Shown: positions 56,599 through 64,000 of the stretch, in pieces | Position numbering within the stretch: the first letter of the stretch is position 1 | How the letters are laid out: each line of letters starts with the position of its first letter | Source of the DNA: Cryptomeria japonica | Taxonomy: Eukaryota > Streptophyta > Pinopsida > Cupressales > Cupressaceae | Direction: 5' to 3' | Length of the DNA stretch: 64,000 nt | NCBI RefSeq assembly: GCF_030272615.1 | Contig: NC_081413.1 | Span: 337,277,302 to 337,341,301 of the forward strand | Notes under the pieces: model-generated | What the model saw: the letters and a program-made list of their open reading frames with translations, nothing else | Databases searched by the model: none | Told to the model about the DNA's origin: nothing | Translations under genes and position numbers: made by a program

Positions 56599-59582
56599 CT
56601 ATTTGCCAAGCACTTTGCCACAATTCTTAATATGCTCCAAATAATTTTCCAACTTATAGGTATCCACATCATAAATCATATCCTTGACCACTATCTCCAA
56701 TAAGACAAACCGCTCCATCTGTGCAATGGTTTCCTTTAACTCTATTCCATCTATCTGGGAAACATCAAGGGCAACACCGAGGATACTTTGGCATTCAACA
56801 ATCCATTTATACTTACACTCATCATATTCTTTTTGTAATTCTGCATCGAATTTATCATAGGAATACCATGTTGGATTACATCTTTACACTCATTATATTC
56901 TGGTTAACTAACATAGGAATACCATGGATTACATCTTTACACTCATCATATTCTTTTTGTAATTCTACATCGAATTTATCATCCTTTGCAAGTAGACTTT
57001 CAATTTTCTCAATCTCTTTGGCATCTGCTCCCTCCAAATTCTTCTCATGCAGCTTGACCCCTAGTCTGTTTTTGATCCTGTTATGTGATACTGCATTGTC
57101 CACATTTTTATGAAACACAACCCAAAAGTCTTCCAAGTGACCCTGCATCTTTTCAAATCTTTTATTCAATAAGAAAGAAACAGTATCAATTCTTACACTT
57201 TGCATATGTTTGAAAATTCTTTGATTTTCCTGCCGCAATTCCTCACATTTCTTCTTCCATTTTGAATTTTTAGGAGAAATCAACATGGGTTCATATTGTC
57301 CACTTCTTCTTATGGCCTCCTCATACATAGATTTTTATTGATTCCTTTTCCTTACCACTCTAACCGCCTGTGTCCTGTTGAATTTGGAAATATCTACTTC
57401 TATATCTACTAAGACAATAGGATCAATTTCTACCACCTTTAATTTCATCACATGTCCAAAATCCCTATCCACATCAATGATTATTGGTATCTTGTTTGGT
57501 GGATACAGTGCCTATATAATTAGTTCTTCCTCATGTAGATCAATTCTTGACCTAATAAAAATGTCATTAACTCCCTGAATATCCAATTTGAATTTCTTAT
57601 TATCAGAGTGCAGTAAACTATCAAAAATAAAAGAGGAACTCAGATCCCATCCTGGAAAAATAATTACTTTGACGTCTATCAGTAATTGTCTCTCGCTCTG
57701 TGGAGTCATTGTCACCAATTTTGCTTCTATATCCACTTTTAGTTTCTTCAATAATTCTGCCTTATTTTTAGGTGTCACATTTGGGATAGACTCCCTCAAC
57801 CTTTTGCCTTTCTTATAAAAAAAGACTTAAATTCTTTGGATTTAACAAATACATAATTTGCCACAAAAGCAACATGTCCATCCAATCTTGCATCTTTATA
57901 AATTTCTATTTTAGTTACAATTTGATCATCTTCATTGAACTCTTCTTCCACATCTTTTTCCTGTGACCTAGAAATGGCTTCAGTGTCTTTTGGTTCATTT
58001 TCTAACATTTCTTCTTCTGACTCCATCTCCATTAACCTCTATCTTTTCTCCAATTATTTGTTTAGGTTATCAATCACTTCTTGAGCCTCTGCATCTTCCA
58101 TGTTCCTAAATATGTCTTCCGCTTCCAGACTCACATGCAAATAATCACCTAGATTTTGCCTTTTCTTGGAATAGTGGATATATCCTTTTGGATTATAATT
58201 ATTTCTTGCAAAATGTTTGAATAAATTAAATTCTTCCATTAATTACTTGTCAATTACATCATAGGATTTTATTGAAATAATTGTGAAATCTCCAAAGCTA
58301 AGAGTACCTGGAAAGAAAGCTGCTTACGCAGATCCCCAAAGTTTTTAGCATTTGAGACACTCAATTGTCTGACAATCTCCAAGTATGCTATTCGGTCGGG
58401 AAATTTTTTTGGCAACATATAGGGAGTTCCTTCAAACCCATATATCCTAAAAAATGTGAAGCCCTAATGGACATACCAATCTCCCCAGTTATGATTCACT
58501 ATCTTTCTATCATCAAAATCTTTAGGTCTTAAAAATATTTTAAAATCATCTGAGATTGATCCATCACAAGGAAATCCATACATCCGATAAATTGGCTTTA
58601 CTATACATTCCTCAAATTTGATATATTTGATATTGTGTAACGAGAATCCCAAACAAAAGTCCATAATTGAACAGGTTGCTCCTCCCCTTGCTTGTTTCTG
58701 ACGTTAAGCCTTAATTTCTCTGGCCACATACCCCTAAAACATATATAGAATAAGATTAAATGCATCAATAATGAGTAAAACTTAAAGTTAGGGTAATTAT
58801 TATCCCTGAGGTTCAAAAAAACCTCATGCAATCTCTCCACCAAATATGATGCATAATCAAATGGTCTGGGTTCATACATTTGAATGTCTAAAGCTAAAAC
58901 TAATGGCCCAATACTTGTGAGGTTTGGAACCTCAACGCCTCCTAACTTCCCACAAGACATATAGGTGTATTGAAGGTAATGTCTGAACAAATCAATGTTA
59001 AATGGTGGCCCATCCTATTTTGTAAGTTCTCTCACTTCCTCTTTATGGACAACTAGTTTCTACCCAAGGTATGTAGTGTCCATTCTTTGATATTCCTCTT
59101 CCAATTCCCCAAAAGATAGAGGTTTATCAAAACTAGAATCTAGGTTGAACACTTCACTTATAGTGTTTACTGAAAACCTTATGAAGGCTTCTCCATTTGG
59201 AGTCTGAATGTATCTGCCCACAAAATTATAATTTCTCACTAGAATCTCTAAAAATTTCAAATTTAGAAAAAACATTAGGGACAATTAGCTTACCCAGATT
59301 TGTAACCTAGGGGTTGCAGAGCGGCACCTCCCTATTTTTCCTCAAGTAATGGAATAAAAAAAATTCATAGCCCCTTACCCTAGTCCGAACATCCGCGACA
59401 TCCTTGTATCTATCTTAAAATTGATCCCGACCAGGAAGATGTTGTTTCGATCTTCTAGACTTAGGGACAGGCACTTGCATTTGATCAATCATATCCTGGT
59501 TGAATTTTCTAACTAGGGTGTCTTTTCCTATTTTGGATTTCTTGGCTGATCTCTTTTTCCCTGTAGAACTAGATGCCTCCAT
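56599..59582 (-). pseudogene. Unidentified ~990-codon retroelement-like ORF, broken
   Basis: Reading leftwards from ATG at 59580-59582 (MEASSSTGKKRSAKKSKIGK), about 990 codons can be followed to a TAG at 56599-56601. Frame changes or stops occur near 59405, 59305, 59060, 58600, 58240, 57800 and 57330. Segments: a basic Ser/Lys N-terminus; RVRGYEFFLFHYLRKN; NFVGRYIQTPNGEAFIRFSV with SEVFNLD; GGVEVPNLTSIGPLVLALDI; LWTFVWDSRYTISN; an acidic middle (EEEMLENEPKDTEAIS); and a Lys/Glu-rich, probably coiled-coil C-terminal part (KKKCEELRQENQRIF) ending IKNCGKVLGK. It has no RT, integrase, transposase or zinc knuckle. I cannot name the family; it resembles the extra ORF of non-autonomous plant retroelements. 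A ~120-bp duplication at 56811-56984 disrupts the C-terminal part. Confidence 0.65.
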
Positions 59583-59895
59583 TTCTACAACTTCAATTTC
59601 TCACTCTACCCTTTACGAATTAGAAGTCTCTATTCTGCCAATTTCCTTCACTGTGTGAGATTTATGTTAGGCAACTTCAATTATATAAAAAATGTATTCA
59701 ATGCCAAACTCACAATGATTAGCATCCCATAAATTGGCTAATTGTGAACCTGATACAAGCATTTAATAAGAGTCCTCTACTTCAGTTTTAAAATTTGATT
59801 TGACAACGACTCATAGGAATAGGTCTCCCTAATGTAATTTTATTTTGGCACCATCGACATAACTCTTTCCCTTTCTTTGATACATTGAGATTACC
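59583..59895 (-). other. Leader upstream of the unidentified ORF
   Basis: About 310 bp separate the ATG from the candidate LTR copy. On the minus strand TGTATCAAAG at 59884-59875 resembles an initiator-tRNA primer site lacking one G, 11 nt inside the repeat border. That is further than usual, so the primer-site call is weak. Confidence 0.4.
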
Positions 59896-60318
59896 TGTTA
59901 ATCGACATATATTGATCTGATGATTTTCATAGCCTCCTGATTTCTTCTTACTCATCGGGATAACATAAGTCGATGACCTGTCTTCCTGCTGATTGGGGCG
60001 AGTTATCCTGCTAGTCTCATCAGAAATCGGGATAGATTAAAATGTGTTCAAGCGATGGGCATAATTTCCTCGATGTCTTTTCCCTCAGCGTAGCTCCTCC
60101 CGATACGTTATATCTCCTCAACATAAGCTTTTCCAACATTCTCATTGGGAATAGTCTTACCAATAGCCTCATCATCTATTGGAAAGACAAGATTTCTCCA
60201 TTACCACTTGTGTGTGTTCTGCCGATGGACTTCATTAGTGTATTATATCCCAATCACATGCTTCTACTTGTCTTAAGTGTTATGATCAGGGTGACTTTTG
60301 CCGATAGTGAAGATTTCA
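59896..60318 (-). repeat. Dispersed repeat, right copy (candidate LTR)
   Basis: This 423-bp partner of 44498-44955 runs from TGTTAATCGAC to AGATTTCA. It is the same orientation and about 80-85% similar by eye over most blocks. It contains CATCGGGATAACA and CCGATRNNNTA-type words, as do the other copy and the Tat LTRs. Confidence 0.5.
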
Positions 60319-61185
60319 AATTTTTTGTAACTTTTTCTTTTCCTTATGAATACAAATGTTTATAATCTTCTTAATAGGTTCAATATAAACTGAACAAAAC
60401 CTCTAACACAAAAATAGACTCCACTATTCCTAGTTATTCTTTAAGATACTTTTGAAGCATAAATTTTGGAAAAAATTGTCAAAGTGAAAGCTCATCCATA
60501 TCTACCATCTGATAAAAACACATGTTTTTCTTCAAAGGAATCTTGAAAACCATTTGATAAGTAGCCACAATCATATTTGTATTTTTGATCACTGCACGAA
60601 ATGTATGATAAGATTTCTATCCTCCAATCTGCACCTTGAGAGGATCTTTGTCTGCCTTGTCTCATCTTAGTGCCACCTTCAAGATGCCCAGCTGATGGTT
60701 GGTTTACAGGAGTCAAATCACAGATGGATGGGAGCTGGTCACCTTCAAGCTCCTTTAAATGTAGCTACTCTTGACTTACTACTTGGCCTAGTTTGCAAAC
60801 TCTAGAGAATCCTAGTGATGTAGAGAGGCTATAGGATCCCTCAAATCTTTGTGAGCCTTCCTGACCTTATCACTACTTTGATCTTATCAGAGTGATTTAA
60901 CAATTGTTGTAATATAGCTGCTGCTCTTGTGATCTATCAATGTATTTTGTTCATGATGTTACTGTGTTGAATGTTCAATGGTTTTGGTTTGTTTAGCAAT
61001 TTTTCTATGTTTAAGTATTTCAATTTGATATATTATACTAAAACATCATTTCATAACTAACATTTCAAGTTCTTTATAACTAGTTCTAAGAAGACTTCCG
61101 TAATTGCGACTTGTTTTTCTTGGTTTGTGAAGGTTATAGACAGAAGTTTCCATGACCCAATTTTTTTTTCCTGTGAAGAAAGATC
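60319..61185. other. Unassigned sequence upstream of the CACTA transposase
   Basis: No gene is recognised. A 74-codon minus-strand frame at 60716-60492 has no known motif. The stretch probably includes the 5' untranslated and subterminal part of the CACTA element, but no CACTA terminus or repeated subterminal motif could be identified by eye. Confidence 0.4.
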
Positions 61186-64000
61186 ATGTCAGATAATATC
61201 AACAAAGAACAAAATAAAGAGACAATTACTAGATTGTGGTCTAGCTTGAAAAGAAAAGGTGATGGAAAATGTTATTGTCCTTGCAAATATTGTAAGGGCT
61301 TAAAGACTAGAAGACTTCTAATAAGAACGACTGAGAAGCATTGTAGGCAACATGGTCACATTGAAGGGGGGCATAATTATCATCCATTGGTAAGTTGTTC
61401 ATTATATAATTTTAACAAATTTTTTTTGATAGGTAATGGGCCAAAGCTGATGAGGTGTATATACCTTACCCCCTTTGGGATTTGAACTTGTGACCTCTCT
61501 TTTAAGAACACAAGTTCTCTACCACTAAGACAACTTAGGTTGTACATCATTTTAATGATTTATATACATAAGAAATCTCTTGATGATGAGACCATGATCA
61601 TGGTTTATTTATGTCAATCATTTTTATATAGGTGGAGCTCCCTAGGGCACATGATATGGATTGCCACAACCCGAATAATGTGGTTTTCCAAGTGGAGGAA
61701 CATGGAGGTGTGAATATCAAAGCTGAAGATAATGATCCTATGAAAGAAGATGATCATGCGCTAGAAAACATAATTGAAGATGATGGTACAAATACATTGA
61801 TCCATGACACATTTAGTGCTAGCACAACTGATCATGATGATCAAGATGACTTTGATGTTGTTCATGATGTACCTCTACTTGAGAAGGCATATGAGCCCCT
61901 TTACGAAGGCTCCCAAACAAATCTTCTCTCTGTTGTATTGTTGTTGGTGAACTTGAAGGTTATGAATAATTTATCCAGCATAACAATCTCACATATGTTA
62001 AGGTATGTCATATATGTCATCTTTTTTCATCTATTTTTGTTGTTATTTCGTTATAGTTAATAAAGGGTGAAACATGCACCATTAAGATTCTTTATACTAA
62101 CAAATTATATTTTTGGTTATAGATTGATAGATTAGTTTTTGTTACCACCATCAAATATTCTACCTCGCTCATACTGATAATTATTTGCCATTATGAAAGA
62201 TATTGTAATGCAGTATCAAGCAATAGATGCATGTCCTAATGATCATATTATATATCATAAACAACATGAATTTACAATAGAATGCCCTGAATGTCATATG
62301 AGTAGATATCAACTAACAAAAAATGTGCCTCACAAGGTTGTTCGTTATATTCCCATTATTCCATGTTTGCATTGATTATTTAGGTGCAAAAGATTGGCAC
62401 AATTTATGGATTATCATGCACACAGTAGAAGTTGAGATGACATTATTCGAATGCCTATGGATGGTTCCGCATTTTTGGACATTGACAAAAAGTGGTCAGA
62501 CTTTAAAGAAGAACCTCGTAATCTCAAGCTTTCATTGGCAGTGGATGGTGTCAATCCATTTGGAGAGATGAGATCTACTTACTCGGTGTGGCCCATTTTT
62601 GTTATCGACAATTAAATTCCTCCATGGATGTTAGTAAAGAGGGAGCACATAATGTTGGCAATGATTGTTCCAAGTTTTTTTTCATTTAATAGTCATCCAC
62701 ATTAAATTATAAATATTGCAGAAAATTGGTCATAATAATTATGTAATGTTTTTGTTCATTCAACTAGGTAAGTACCAAGTTAAAGATATGAATGTATATA
62801 TTGATCCTCTTATCGACGAGTTGCTAGAGTTATGGAATGGTGTCACTATGTATGACGTCTCTAGACCAATAGGACAAAGACAATTTTAATTCCATGCAAT
62901 GCTTGTATGGACAATTCATGATGCCCCAGGGCTAACACATTTTTATGGTATGTTATAGTGATCAACTTGTGCATAATTATAAATATAAAAATTATCATAT
63001 CTAATCCAATTATACATGATCTTGTAGGTCTTCAAACAAAGGGAAAATTTGCATGTCCATTTTGTGGTCCAAAGATGAAATTTCGTTATTCAAAAAAATT
63101 AGGAAAGCAGGTGTTTGATGAGTATAGACACTTCCTCCACAAAAATTATAAGTATCAAAATACTGAAAAACATCTTTTCAATGGGAAAGAAGAGACTACA
63201 TCAAAGCCACAAAGAATGACACCTCATCTATGGAAGTTGGAATATAATAGAATTAACCGTCAAGCTAATGTCATTCCATCTAATGGTTTATGTTTAGAAT
63301 TTATATTTTTATATTGTGTTTTTTTAATTGATGATGTAATTGATGATGATCACCATTTTTAACTTTTTTAACATATTATATGCCTCATGAAGATCATCAA
63401 TGCATTAATGACCACCTTCCAAAGGGACTAAAGAGTTATCCCAGACAATTTAGTAGGTTGCCCTACTACGAGCAGCTACAAATTGTGTATTTGTTTGATA
63501 CTATGCATATTGGAAAGAATATAACAGAAACATTATGGAAAATATTGGATGGAAGGCATGATAAAGAAAAAATTGTCAAAATTGGTAGTGACATTCAGGA
63601 ATCCAATCATGCAATGAAAAATGTCATTCAATTAAATAGCAATGGAGACCAGATTAATATAAGTTCTCTTCCTTGGTTATTAATGGAGCAGCAAAGCAAT
63701 GCTATAAAAGAATTCATATGAAAAATTCTATTTCCCATAGGATTTGCTATGAACATAAACAATCTCATAACAAATAAAAGTGAATTTGGGCTAGGGATGA
63801 AAACGCATGATTGACATACCTTCATTAAGGTAATTCATGTTCTTGTGTGTTTACTATAAATTTGTATACTGCACGTACTTTTCATTGTATTATGTTAGAA
63901 AACAATAAAAAAGATCATTTTATAATTATTGCAGTATGTTCTACCTCTATCTCTCTCAGACCACTTTGACAATAATGTCAAGCAAGTTATTTATGATATT
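61186..64000 (+). pseudogene. CACTA (En/Spm) TNP2-type transposase, 5' part, with introns
   Basis: Exon 1 (61186-61389) encodes a transposase-associated zinc region, WSSLKRKGDGKCYCPCKYC...H..QHGHIEGG. Exon 2 (61632-62002) is acidic and ends YEGSQTNLLSVVLLLVNLKV. Exon 3 (from 62123) carries LPPSNILPRSY, ACPNDHIIYHKQHEF, CPECHMSRYQ, LFRCKRLAQFMDYHAHSRS and LAVDGVNPFGEMRSTYSVWP. Exon 4 (about 62769-62948) has DMNVYIDPLIDELLELW. Exon 5 (from 63029) has ACPFCGPKMKFRYSKKLGK and TPHLWKLEYNRI. Exon 6 (about 63377-63830) has FDTMHIGKN. A seventh exon starts at 63935 and leaves the window. Donor GT and acceptor AG sites fit at each junction. Asp residues in the DGVNPFG and DTMH motifs are kept. Stops at exons 3, 4 and 6 (about seven) show it is inactive. 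Confidence 0.85.
61421..61550 (-). mobile_element. tRNA-derived SINE in transposase intron 1
   Basis: On the minus strand this ~130-bp block has an A-box-like TCTTAGTGGTAGAG (61530-61517) and a B-box-like AGTTCAAATCCC (61488-61477) at tRNA-like spacing. A short unrelated body ends in an A-run (T-run at 61421-61428 on the plus strand). These are the internal RNA polymerase III promoter boxes of a tRNA-derived SINE. The word ATTTTAA flanks both sides (about 61409 and 61549) as a possible target duplication. It lies wholly in intron 1 and so would not disturb the coding sequence. Confidence 0.72.

Noticed and set aside
61477-61530. A functional tRNA gene
   Set aside because: A and B boxes are present, but no acceptor stem or cloverleaf can be paired, and an A-run follows, as in a SINE.

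Overview
The window is nuclear DNA from a large plant genome and is almost entirely transposable elements. No intact host gene is visible. The organism is probably a gymnosperm (conifer-like). That is an inference from the multi-kilobase LTRs with TGTAATGYCC...GGRCATTACA ends, the deeply nested and heavily decayed Ty3/gypsy elements, a CACTA transposase gene that keeps its introns, and the AT-rich gene-free sequence. The sequence alone does not fix the species.

Layout. 1-1590 is AT-rich non-coding DNA. 1713-6428 is a 4.7 kb solo LTR with a perfect 5-bp target duplication. It sits in the first unit of a ~0.6 kb tandem duplication whose second unit (6933-7482) keeps the empty site. 7739-10461 looks like an older LTR. 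It is followed by a large nest, 10462-43323. The outer element, Tat-A, is a minus-strand Ty3/gypsy element with 2.65 kb LTRs. It was invaded by (i) gagPR-C (14350-18129, plus strand), an LTR element carrying only gag and protease; (ii) a 1000-bp Ty1/copia-type solo LTR (24874-25873); and (iii) Tat-B (27646-42882, minus strand), a second Tat-like gypsy element. Tat-B itself contains copia-D (34799-38901, plus strand), a young non-autonomous copia element with a perfect GTTAG target duplication. Both Tat elements read gag, protease, RNase H, reverse transcriptase, second RNase H, integrase.

44498-60318 is bounded by two similar ~450 bp direct repeats, possibly the LTRs of a non-autonomous minus-strand element. 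Inside are a degenerate tandem array of fragments from the transcription-elongation factor SPT6 (45975-47218), a ~0.5 kb solo LTR (47841-55960) that was split by a 7.5 kb L1-type LINE (about 48270-55860, minus strand), and a ~990-codon broken gene of unknown function (56599-59582). The right edge, from 61186, is the 5' half of a multi-exon CACTA (En/Spm) TNP2-type transposase gene with a tRNA-derived SINE in its first intron.

Nearly every coding region carries in-frame stops, and most look like C-to-T changes (CAG/CAA to TAG/TAA, CGA to TGA, Asp to Asn, Glu to Lys). That pattern fits long-term cytosine methylation and silencing. The most unusual items are the SPT6 fragment array in a probable retroelement, the copia element whose polymerase region is replaced by an unrelated coding tail, the two-RNase-H Tat elements, and a possible third reading frame downstream of the LINE ORF2.
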